A DNA stretch of 59,579 bases from Novosphingobium capsulatum NBRC 12533 (GTDB lineage: Bacteria; Pseudomonadota; Alphaproteobacteria; Sphingomonadales; Sphingomonadaceae). The notes below the pieces were generated by a model. It was not told the origin of the DNA and ran no database searches. It saw nothing but the letters and a program-made list of their open reading frames with translations. Below are positions 34,560 to 42,605 of the stretch, piece by piece. The stretch spans positions 1 through 59,579 of the forward strand of contig NZ_BCYV01000025.1 in NCBI RefSeq assembly GCF_001598375.1, read 5' to 3'. The number at the start of each line of letters is the position of its first letter. Within the stretch, counting starts at the first letter, position 1. The translations under genes and the position numbers were made by a program.

Positions 34560-35195
34560 TCAGCTTTCTAGTTCGACGTCCCAATACAGCCAGTCGCGCC
34601 AGCTTTCGTGCAAATGCCCGGGCGGAAAGGCGCGGCCCTTTTCCTGCAATTGCCAGGTCGTGGGCCGGATCGGTTCTTCCATCAGGCGCATGTGCGCCTG
34701 GGCCGGGGTGCGGCCGCCTTTGGTCATGTTGCAGGGTGCGCAGGCGGTGGTGACGTTTTCCCAGGTGGTGCGCCCGCCCAGCCGGCGCGGGATCACGTGG
34801 TCGAACGTGAGGTTTTCGCCGCTGCCGCAGTATTGGCACACGAAGCGATCGCGCAGGAACAGGTTGAAGCGGGTGAAGGCGGGAAACTCGCTGGGCTTCA
34901 CATATTGCCGCAGCGCGATCACCGAGGGAATCTTCATGTCCAGCGACGGGCTGTGCACCGCGCGGTCATAGGTGGCGATGATATCCACCCGTTCCAGGAA
35001 CACCGCCTTGATCGCGGTTTGCCACGGCCACAGGCTGAGCGGGTAATAGCTGAGCGGCGTGTAATCGGCGTTGAGCACCAGCGCCGGGCAATTGTCGAGA
35101 TGACGGTTGGATGCCAGCAAACGCGGCGTCGCGGCGCTATCGCCGCTGTGGGGCCTGGCCGCAGCCGCCCGCTCGATCAGCGCCTGGTGAAGCAT
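34560..35195 (-). CDS. HNH endonuclease family protein
   Basis: 211 residues from the ATG at MLHQALIERAAA. Metal-binding Cys pairs are CQYCG and ACAPCN, with the HNH core FDHVIPRRLGGRTTWENVTT between. The N-terminal half (LVLNADYTPLSYYPLSLWPWQTAIKAVFLERVDII) is a conserved extension common to chromosomal HNH proteins of alphaproteobacteria. A biological role is not established for this family. It is not linked to phage genes here. Confidence 0.87.
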   Translation of the reverse strand: MLHQALIERAAAARPHSGDSAATPRLLASNRHLDNCPALVLNADYTPLSYYPLSLWPWQTAIKAVFLERVDIIATYDRAVHSPSLDMKIPSVIALRQYVKPSEFPAFTRFNLFLRDRFVCQYCGSGENLTFDHVIPRRLGGRTTWENVTTACAPCNMTKGGRTPAQAHMRLMEEPIRPTTWQLQEKGRAFPPGHLHESWRDWLYWDVELES

Positions 35196-35319
35196 GCTCC
35201 GCTCGCGCTCCTGTGCCAAATCGGCTTCCGCCTCGCTCGGGGCGAGGCATGAAGGACAGGCATGACCGCTTCATGACGCATGGGCATAACGAACACCTTT
35301 GTGCTGTTCCGGTCAAGGC

Positions 35320-35347
35320 CCGGCTGCCGTACCAAAAGGGCAGCCGG
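35320..35347. terminator. Hairpin in the M20/HNH spacer
   Basis: Perfect 9-bp stem CCGGCTGCC/GGCAGCCGG with a 10-base loop, between the M20 peptidase stop and the HNH start. There is no T-tract on either side, so a terminator role is uncertain. A DnaA-box-like TTATCCACA lies 4 bases beyond. Confidence 0.4.
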
Positions 35348-35379
35348 ACTTTATCCACAGCTTGTCAACACCCCGCCGA

Positions 35380-36819
35380 TCACCGTGCGTAGGCGTTCAC
35401 CAGGTCATAGAGATAGGCGCGCCCGGTCAGCAGCGACTTGACCTCGATCCGCTCGTTCAGGCCATGCACGCCATTGCCATCGGGGTTGCCCCAGGGGCCA
35501 GGCACGCCATAGGTCGGGATGCCCACGGCCTCCAGGAAGATGCCGTCGGTGGCCCCGGTGGACATGTCGGGTACCACCGGCACGGCGGGGAAATACTGCG
35601 CGGACAGCTTTTCCATCGGGCCGATGATCTTGGGATCGAGCGCGGGCGCCTTGGCCAGCGGGCGCTGTGGCGGCACCAGGCTGACCGTGACGCCAGGATC
35701 GGCCACGACCTTTTGCAGCGCGGTCTGGATTTCTTCCACCGAATGGCCCGGGAAGATGCGGCAGTTGACGTTGGCCCCGGCGCGCTGGGGCAGGGCGTTG
35801 TTGGCATGCCCGCCGTCCAGCAGCGTGGCCACACAGGTGGTGCGCAGCTTGGAATGATAGGTGCGGTCGGTGTTCACCAGCTTTTCCGCCTCGGCAAAGG
35901 CTGGGCTGCCGATCGGGTTGCTGGCCAAGGCCTGCATCGCCTTGCCCATGGCATCGCCGCGCGCCGCCCCGGCCTTGGCAAAGAAGGCGCGGGTGGTGTC
36001 GCTCATCTCGGTGGGAAATTCATGGTCGCGCAGCCGGGCGAGCGCATCGGCCAGCTCGTAAATGGCGTTTTCGCGCACGGGGATAGAGCTGTGCCCGCCG
36101 GGATTGCGGGTTTCGAAGCGATAGTTCTGCACCGCCTTTTCGCCCACCTGGATCGACTGGTTGACGAGGTGGCCGCCTTCGGACAGGCCCTTGCCATCGG
36201 TATCGCCGCCGCCGCCTTCGTTAAGGGCAAACTCCGCATCGATCAGGTCGCGCTTGTTCTGGGCCAGCCACTGCGCGCCGTTGAACGCCCAGGTGGTTTC
36301 CTCGCCGCAAGTCAGCGCCATCTTCACCGTGCGCTTGAGCGGCTTGCCCGCCTTGAGGCGCGCCATCGTATCCACCCAGATCGCCGCCATCGATTTATCA
36401 TCGGCGGTGCCGCGGCCATAGAAATAGCCACCTTCCTCGATCAGGGTGAAAGGATCGCGCTCCCAATCGGCGCGCTTGGCCTCCACCACGTCGAGATGGG
36501 CGAGCAGCAGGATCGGCTTGGCGGTCTTCGAGGTGCCGGGCAGCACGGCAACCAGCCCGCCATCCTTGGGGTGTTCGGGCGTGGAAAACAGCGTGAGCTG
36601 GCTGTCGGCATAGCCAGCTGCCTTGAGATGCGCCGCCATCCGCTCGGCCGCCAGCGTGCATGATCCGCTGCTGACCGTGGTATTGGTTTCGACCAGTTCC
36701 TTGTAAATGCTGCGGAACTGCGCCTCCCCGGCGTCTGGCGCGGTGGGCGCGGCCTGGGCCGCAGTGGCGGTGGCCATCGCCGCCAGGGCGATGGTCGAGA
36801 TGGCGCTGCGCGTGATCAA
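35380..36819 (-). CDS. M20-family metallopeptidase, secreted
   Basis: 479 residues beginning at a TTG with GGGGG just upstream and followed by a good signal peptide (LITRSAISTIALAAMATATAAQA). Zinc-site and catalytic motifs: LLAHLDVVEA (His/Asp), YGRGTADDKS, CGEET (catalytic Glu) and GHSS, all typical of M20 peptidases. Probably a periplasmic di- or tripeptidase/carboxypeptidase. Transcribed divergently from gyrB. Confidence 0.85.
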   Translation of the reverse strand: MITRSAISTIALAAMATATAAQAAPTAPDAGEAQFRSIYKELVETNTTVSSGSCTLAAERMAAHLKAAGYADSQLTLFSTPEHPKDGGLVAVLPGTSKTAKPILLLAHLDVVEAKRADWERDPFTLIEEGGYFYGRGTADDKSMAAIWVDTMARLKAGKPLKRTVKMALTCGEETTWAFNGAQWLAQNKRDLIDAEFALNEGGGGDTDGKGLSEGGHLVNQSIQVGEKAVQNYRFETRNPGGHSSIPVRENAIYELADALARLRDHEFPTEMSDTTRAFFAKAGAARGDAMGKAMQALASNPIGSPAFAEAEKLVNTDRTYHSKLRTTCVATLLDGGHANNALPQRAGANVNCRIFPGHSVEEIQTALQKVVADPGVTVSLVPPQRPLAKAPALDPKIIGPMEKLSAQYFPAVPVVPDMSTGATDGIFLEAVGIPTYGVPGPWGNPDGNGVHGLNERIEVKSLLTGRAYLYDLVNAYAR

Positions 36820-36965
36820 AGGATTGCCCCCTTTTCCTGTTCGTTGCGCGCACCATGCCGCATGGCGCCGCGCATGCAAGAGACTTGGCGCAGCCCGCCT
36901 TGGGCCTGTGTAAAACAGGGCCAATTCGCTTGGGTTTTGCGGGTAAAGTGCCTATGTGCAAAACT

Positions 36966-39491
36966 ATGGCCAGCACCAACGAAAATACCCCGAACACCAA
37001 CTCCTACGGCGCCGACTCGATCAAGGTCCTCAAGGGCCTGGATGCGGTGCGCAAGCGTCCCGGCATGTACATCGGCGATACCGACGATGGCTCGGGCCTG
37101 CATCACATGGTCTTCGAAGTGTCGGACAACGCCATCGACGAGGCATTGGCCGGGCATTGCGACCTGGTGCTGATCGAGCTGAACCCCGATGGTTCGGTCT
37201 CGGTGGAAGACAACGGGCGCGGTATTCCCACCGGCATCCATGCCGAAGAAGGCGTTTCCGCCGCCGAAGTGATCATGACCCAGCTCCACGCCGGCGGGAA
37301 GTTCGAGAACACGTCTGACGACAACGCCTACAAGGTGTCGGGCGGCCTGCACGGCGTGGGCGTCTCGGTGGTCAATGCCCTGTCGGAATGGCTGGAGCTG
37401 ACGATCTGGCGCGAAGGCCAGGAACACTGGATGAAGTTTGCCCATGGCGATGCCGTGGCGCCGCTCAAGGTGACCGGCCCGGCACCGACGGCGGACAACG
37501 GCAAGCCCAAGAAGGGCACCCGCGTCACCTTCTTTGCCAGCCACGACACGTTCAAGAACGTGACCGAGTTCGATTTCGACAAGCTCGAACACCGCTATCG
37601 CGAACTCGCCTTCCTCAATTCTGGTGTGCGCATCCTGCTGCGCGACAAGCGCCATGAAGAGGTCAAGGAACATGATCTCTATTACGAGGGCGGCATTGCG
37701 GCCTTCGTGAAATACCTCGATCGCAACAAGCAGGCGCTGATCCCCGAACCGATCGCCATTTCGGCGATGCGCGACGGCATCGGCATCGACGTGTCGCTGG
37801 AATGGAACGACAGCTATTACGAAAACGTGCTGTGTTTCACCAACAACATCCCGCAGCGCGATGGCGGTACCCATCTGGCCGCATTCCGCGCCGCGCTGAC
37901 CCGCACGCTCAACGGCTATGCCGATCGCTCGGGCCTGCTCAAGAAGGAAAAGGTCTCGCTCTCGGGCGATGACATGCGCGAAGGGCTCACCGCGATCGTC
38001 TCGGTCAAGCTGCCTGATCCGAAGTTTTCCAGCCAGACCAAGGACAAGCTGGTTTCCTCCGAAGTGCGCCAGCCGCTTGAAAGCCTGATGGCCGACAAGA
38101 TGAGCGAATGGCTGGAGGAAAACCCGGCCCATGCCAAGTCGGTGATCCTCAAGGTGATCGACGCCGCTGCCGCGCGCGAGGCCGCGCGCCGTGCCCGCGA
38201 ACTGACCCGCCGCAAGGGCGCGATGGACATCGCCAGCCTGCCCGGCAAGCTGGCCGATTGCCAGGAACGCGACGCCAGCAAGTGCGAACTGTTCCTGGTC
38301 GAAGGGGACTCGGCCGGTGGCAGCGCCAAGCAGGGCCGTGACCGCAAGACGCAGGCGATCCTGCCCTTGCGCGGCAAGATCCTCAACGTGGAGCGCGCGC
38401 GGTTCGATCGCATCATTTCCTCGCGCGAAGTGGGCACGCTGATCCAGGCGATGGGCACCGGCATCCGCGATGAATTCAACCTGGAAAAGCTGCGCTATCA
38501 CAAGATCGTGATCATGACCGACGCCGACGTCGACGGCGCGCATATCCGCACCTTGCTGCTCACCTTCTTCCACCGCCAGATGCCCGACATCATCCGGGCC
38601 GGGCACCTCTTCATCGCCCAGCCGCCGCTCTACAAGGTCGCCAAGGGACGCAGCGAAGTCTATCTCAAGGACAACGCCGCGCTCGATCGCTACCTGGTGG
38701 AGGCCGGTACCACGGGCCGCATCCTGGAAACCCAGGGTGGCGCGCGCGGCAGCCAGGAACTGGCGGAGCTGGTCGATCACGCGTTGCGCCTGCGCAACCT
38801 CATGGCCTTCGTGCCGCGTCGCTACAACCCGGATATCGTGGAAGCGCTGGCGCTGGCCGGTGCGCTCGATCCCGATCTCTCGGCCGATGCCCGCATCGCC
38901 GCGCTGGCCAATGCCGCAAGCTGGCTGGATCGTGGCGATCCCGAGGCGCAGTGGGCGGCGCAGATGAGTGAGGATGGCGGCTATCACATCCAGCGCGCCT
39001 GGCGCGGGGTGACCGACCATCACATGATCGAGGCCGGCTTCCTGACCAGTGCCGAAGCGCGCAAGCTCGCCCGCCTCGCGGCCGAACACGCCGATGTCTA
39101 TGCCGGTGTTGCCCGCCTGGTGCGTGCCGGCGCTGCGCCGGCCGAGCCGGAAAGCACGGGCGCCACCGATGGCGAGGAAGCCCCCGCCGCCGCGGCCCGG
39201 GCCGACAGCAAGGACGCCGGCATCACCCGGCCTTCGCAACTGCTCGAAGCGGTCATGGCCAATGGCCGCAAGGGCCTGTCGATCCAGCGCTACAAGGGCC
39301 TGGGTGAAATGAACGCCGAACAGCTGTGGGAAACCACGCTCGATCCGGAAGTCCGTTCGCTGCTCCAGGTCAAGGTGGAAGACGCCGACGTGACCGACGA
39401 GATCTTTACCCGCCTGATGGGCGACGTGGTCGAGCCGCGCCGCGATTTCATTCAGGAAAACGCCCTCAACGTGGCCAACCTGGACGTCTGA
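36966..39491 (+). CDS. gyrB: DNA gyrase subunit B
   Basis: 841 residues; the start is set at MASTNENTPN, which matches related sphingomonad GyrB starts, although an ATG 12 bases upstream is possible. GHKL ATPase: EVSDNAIDEAL, VEDNGRGIP and GGLHGVGVSVVNAL. TOPRIM: LVEGDSAGGSAKQGRD, LPLRGKILNVE and the metal Asps in MTDADVDGAHIRTL. A disordered acidic Ala-rich insert (around ESTGATDGEEAPAAA) lies before the conserved C-terminal QRYKGLGEMNAEQLWETTLD. Product supercoils DNA as GyrA2GyrB2. Confidence 0.97.
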   Translation: MASTNENTPNTNSYGADSIKVLKGLDAVRKRPGMYIGDTDDGSGLHHMVFEVSDNAIDEALAGHCDLVLIELNPDGSVSVEDNGRGIPTGIHAEEGVSAAEVIMTQLHAGGKFENTSDDNAYKVSGGLHGVGVSVVNALSEWLELTIWREGQEHWMKFAHGDAVAPLKVTGPAPTADNGKPKKGTRVTFFASHDTFKNVTEFDFDKLEHRYRELAFLNSGVRILLRDKRHEEVKEHDLYYEGGIAAFVKYLDRNKQALIPEPIAISAMRDGIGIDVSLEWNDSYYENVLCFTNNIPQRDGGTHLAAFRAALTRTLNGYADRSGLLKKEKVSLSGDDMREGLTAIVSVKLPDPKFSSQTKDKLVSSEVRQPLESLMADKMSEWLEENPAHAKSVILKVIDAAAAREAARRARELTRRKGAMDIASLPGKLADCQERDASKCELFLVEGDSAGGSAKQGRDRKTQAILPLRGKILNVERARFDRIISSREVGTLIQAMGTGIRDEFNLEKLRYHKIVIMTDADVDGAHIRTLLLTFFHRQMPDIIRAGHLFIAQPPLYKVAKGRSEVYLKDNAALDRYLVEAGTTGRILETQGGARGSQELAELVDHALRLRNLMAFVPRRYNPDIVEALALAGALDPDLSADARIAALANAASWLDRGDPEAQWAAQMSEDGGYHIQRAWRGVTDHHMIEAGFLTSAEARKLARLAAEHADVYAGVARLVRAGAAPAEPESTGATDGEEAPAAAARADSKDAGITRPSQLLEAVMANGRKGLSIQRYKGLGEMNAEQLWETTLDPEVRSLLQVKVEDADVTDEIFTRLMGDVVEPRRDFIQENALNVANLDV

Positions 39492-39496
39492 TCACC

Positions 39497-39745
39497 ATGA
39501 GCACTGCCACCATCCCCTGGGACCAGGCCGCCACGATGATCGATCTGGAAGGCCGCACGCCGATCATCGGCACGATCCGCGAATGTGCGCTGCACTTCTC
39601 GCTCTACAAGCCGCACGCCCGTGAAAACGCCCGTGTGCTGCTGACCGTGCCGATCCACCGCGAAGGGCGCAAGACCCGCACCTGGCTGCTTGATCCGCCG
39701 GAAATCGCCGAGCTGGCCGAACGCCTGGCACGCGAGACGCAGTAA
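39497..39745 (+). CDS. Small conserved protein after gyrB (82 aa)
   Basis: 82 residues with sound codon use (MSTATIPWDQAATMIDLEG ... LARETQ). It starts 5 bases after the gyrB stop, so it is likely co-transcribed. The stretch IGTIRECALHFSLYKPHAREN followed by VPIHREGRKTRTWLLDPPEI looks like a compact beta-rich domain. No named family recognised; I would call it a conserved hypothetical protein of sphingomonads, with that distribution from memory only. Confidence 0.65.
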   Translation: MSTATIPWDQAATMIDLEGRTPIIGTIRECALHFSLYKPHARENARVLLTVPIHREGRKTRTWLLDPPEIAELAERLARETQ

Positions 39746-39767
39746 CCCGGCCCAATATGCCGGCAAG

Positions 39768-39806
39768 GCCCTGTCCCGCCCGATCATTTCATGGGCGGGA
39801 CAGGGC
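39768..39806. terminator. Bidirectional hairpin between the gyrB unit and aguA
   Basis: Perfect 14-bp stem GCCCTGTCCCGCCC/GGGCGGGACAGGGC with an 11-base loop, between two convergent genes. T-tracts are short, so it may be a weak or Rho-assisted terminator. Confidence 0.5.
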
Positions 39807-39815
39807 GATGCTTCG

Positions 39816-40814
39816 TCAGGCCGAGGGCATCTGCTGGCTGGCGCAGTGGAAACCACCACCACCCACCAGCACCGCATCGCCCATCACACCGATCGTGGCG
39901 CGGCTGGGGAACAGCGCGCCGATGGCCTCCACGCCAGCTTCGTCGTGGACCGAGCCAAAAATCGGCACGATCACCGCATGGCTGGTGATCACAAAGTTCA
40001 TGTAGCTGGCCGGCTGGATCATGCCGCCCCATTCGATGCGCCCCGGTGAGGGCACTTCGATCACCTCTACCCCGGCATCGCGGGCACGCGCGGCGGCATC
40101 GGCATAGATCGCGGCATTGGGATCGTCCGAGCCGGTGGCACGGGGCAGGGCCAGGCGATTGGCGCCGACAAAGCGGGCCAGGTTGTCCACGTGTCCATCG
40201 GTGTGGTCGTTGATCAGCCCGTCGCCCAGCCACAGCACGCGGGTATAGCCCAGGTCACGCTTGAGGCGCATTTCCAGGTCGGCGCGTGACAGGTGCGGGT
40301 TGCGATTGGGGTTGAGCAGGCACTGCTCGGTGGTGGCAACAAGGCCGGTGCCATCGCCATCCAGCGCGCCGCCTTCCAGCACCCAGTCGGCCTTGCTGGC
40401 CGGCAGCCCGGCATCGGCGGCCAGGGTGGCACCGATCTCCTGGTCTCCAGGCATCAGGTACTTGCCGCCCCAGCCGTTGAAGCCAAATAGCTGCGCGCGG
40501 CGCCCACCGGCACCATCGGCCACCACCAGCGGCCCGGTATCGCGCAGCCATACGTCGCCATAGACGCGCTGTTCGATCTTGACGGAGGCGCTGGCCAGCC
40601 GCTCGGCGCGCATGCGGTTGGCTGCATCGCGCACTACCAGGCGCACTTCCTGGCCGCTTTCGGCCACGGCGCTGGCAAACGCGGCGATCTGCTCCTGCGC
40701 GCGGTCGATCACGCCCGACCATTCTTCGGCCAGGTGGGGGAAACCCACCCAGAGCCAGTCCTGCGGGGCGAATTCGGGGGGCATCATGCCGCCCGTCGGG
40801 TTCTCGTCGTTCAT
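39816..40814 (-). CDS. aguA: Agmatine deiminase
   Basis: 332 residues. Converts agmatine to N-carbamoylputrescine in polyamine synthesis or arginine breakdown. Guanidine-modifying fold: VYGDVWLRDTGPL, FNGWGGKY, LEGGALDGDGTG, DGHVDNLARFV and the catalytic Cys ~324 in GGGGFHCASQQMPSA. A GTG two codons upstream is an alternative start. It begins 9 bases after the stop of the M28 peptidase gene, so they may form one transcript. No agmatine amidase (AguB) is visible in the window. Confidence 0.92.
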   Translation of the reverse strand: MNDENPTGGMMPPEFAPQDWLWVGFPHLAEEWSGVIDRAQEQIAAFASAVAESGQEVRLVVRDAANRMRAERLASASVKIEQRVYGDVWLRDTGPLVVADGAGGRRAQLFGFNGWGGKYLMPGDQEIGATLAADAGLPASKADWVLEGGALDGDGTGLVATTEQCLLNPNRNPHLSRADLEMRLKRDLGYTRVLWLGDGLINDHTDGHVDNLARFVGANRLALPRATGSDDPNAAIYADAAARARDAGVEVIEVPSPGRIEWGGMIQPASYMNFVITSHAVIVPIFGSVHDEAGVEAIGALFPSRATIGVMGDAVLVGGGGFHCASQQMPSA

Positions 40815-40823
40815 GGCCACGGC

Positions 40824-42479
40824 TTACTTGGCGCCGGTTACGGTGGCGCGGCTGGCATCGCGAATGGCGCGGAATTCGTCGCCCTGATGCCAGTTGGGCC
40901 AGGTGGTGCCAGTGGCCAGCACACGGCCAAGCCGGTAATACAGCTCCACCTCCTGCGCCATGCCGGTCATGTCCCAGCTGTCGGAATATTCGTCCGACGG
41001 CTGGTGATAGCGATGCTCGACATAGTCTTCGGTGGCAGCCTCGCCGGCCTTCTTGCCGCCGTTGATCAGGTCGGTGCCCCGGCCCACGGCAAACATCGGC
41101 ACGCCGCGCTTGGCCAGGCTGAAGTGATCCGACCGGTAATAGTGGCCACGCTCGGGATGATCCTCGGGCGTTTCGGTCAAGTGCATCTGCGCTTCTACCT
41201 GGCGCAGGATCGCGGTGAGGTCAGACTTGTCGCCCCCGGTCACCTGCACGTCGCGCGTGGGGCCGATCAGCGACAGCGCGTCCATGTTCACGCCGCCCAC
41301 GGTGCGGGCCAGCGGATAGACCGGATGCTGGGCATAGTATTCCGAACCGAGCAGGCCGGATTCCTCCAGCGTCCAGGCGGCAAAGACCTGGGTGCGCGGG
41401 GTGGGGCCGGCGCGGCGGTTCATGTCGGCCAGTGCCACCAGCGCGCCCACTCCACTGGCATTGTCGATCGCGCCGTTGCAGATATCGTCTCCGCGCGCAT
41501 CGGGCTTGCAATGGCCCAGATGGTCCCAGTGGCCGGAATAGAGCACATATTCGTTGGCCCGCGTCGTGCCCGGGATCACGCCGATCACGTTGTGCGAGGT
41601 GCTGTGCGTGACGGTGTTGTCAAACGACAGGCTGGCCTTCGCCCCCAGCGGAACGGCGTGAAAGCCCTTCTGCTTGGCTGCGACCGAAAGCGCGGCAAAG
41701 TCCTTGCCAGCGGCCTGGAAGATCGCCTCGGCCACCGGGCGGCGAATCCAGCCATTGGCTTCGGTCTGGTCCATGCCCTTGTTGGCGCTGGCCACGAAAT
41801 TGCCGGTGCCGCCGCTCGATTCCAGCACGTTCCAGCCATAGGCGGCGGGGAAGGTGTCGTGCACGATCAGCGCGGCCTTGGCGCCATGGCGCGCGGCTTC
41901 GGCATACTTGTAGGGCCAGCGGCCATACCAGGTCATGCGGCGGCCCTTGAACAGGCCCTGTTCGTCGGCGTTTTCATAATCCGGGTCGTTGACCAGGATC
42001 ACCGCGATCTTGCCCTTCATATCGACGCCGGCATAATCGTCCCAGCCCAGTTCGGGCGCGGTGATGCCATAGCCGACGAAGACCAGCTCGCTGGCATCGA
42101 TCGCGGTGTGGTCTGCCTCGCGATAGGAACCCACCACGAAATCGGCGCCCGGCTTGAACGACAGGCTGCCCACCGTCAGCGGGCTGATGTTCTTGGCCGC
42201 GATCGTCACCATCGGCACGGGCTGCAACCACTCACCCTTGTTGCCGGGCTTGAGGCCGGCGGCCTTGAAGCGGGTGATGATCGCGTCGAGCACGGCCTGT
42301 TCCTTGGGCCCGCTGGGCGCGCGGCCTTCCAGTTCGTCTGATGCCAGCGTCTTGATCGCTTCGCGCATCATCGGCACCGGCACGGTCGGCACCTTGGGCG
42401 CCGGGGCGGCAAATGCGGGAACAGCCAGGGCAGAGGCCAGCAACGCGGTGGCCATGCGGCGGCCGAGGGAAACATGCAT
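40824..42479 (-). CDS. M28-family zinc aminopeptidase, secreted
   Basis: 551 residues from an ATG with AAGGA ~7-8 bases upstream. Signal peptide MHVSLGRRMATALLASALAVPAFA. A PA-type insert (~95-270, e.g. LVFVGYGITAPELGWDDYAG) precedes the M28 domain. Zinc ligands are visible in VLYSGHWDHLG, CNGAIDNASGVG, TLEESGLLGSEYY (catalytic Glu) and HYYRSDHFSLAKRG, with a late DYVEHRYHQPSD. Likely a periplasmic or extracellular aminopeptidase. It starts divergently from glnE. Confidence 0.87.
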   Translation of the reverse strand: MHVSLGRRMATALLASALAVPAFAAPAPKVPTVPVPMMREAIKTLASDELEGRAPSGPKEQAVLDAIITRFKAAGLKPGNKGEWLQPVPMVTIAAKNISPLTVGSLSFKPGADFVVGSYREADHTAIDASELVFVGYGITAPELGWDDYAGVDMKGKIAVILVNDPDYENADEQGLFKGRRMTWYGRWPYKYAEAARHGAKAALIVHDTFPAAYGWNVLESSGGTGNFVASANKGMDQTEANGWIRRPVAEAIFQAAGKDFAALSVAAKQKGFHAVPLGAKASLSFDNTVTHSTSHNVIGVIPGTTRANEYVLYSGHWDHLGHCKPDARGDDICNGAIDNASGVGALVALADMNRRAGPTPRTQVFAAWTLEESGLLGSEYYAQHPVYPLARTVGGVNMDALSLIGPTRDVQVTGGDKSDLTAILRQVEAQMHLTETPEDHPERGHYYRSDHFSLAKRGVPMFAVGRGTDLINGGKKAGEAATEDYVEHRYHQPSDEYSDSWDMTGMAQEVELYYRLGRVLATGTTWPNWHQGDEFRAIRDASRATVTGAK

Positions 42480-42605
42480 GGTCAGATCCTTGCTATGGGA
42501 TAACGCCGCGCCAAGGGGGAAGGCGCAGCTCATGCCGGCTACTTGGCAGAGCCGGCCGGCTGGGGCAAGACGACCCACGGTGCGGCAACGAGAGAGGGAG
42601 CTTGC

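Noticed and set aside
36966..39491. gyrB as parE
   Set aside because: The N-terminal NSYGADSIKVLKGLDAVRKRPGMYIG-like start and TOPRIM segments match GyrB; the length also fits GyrB better.
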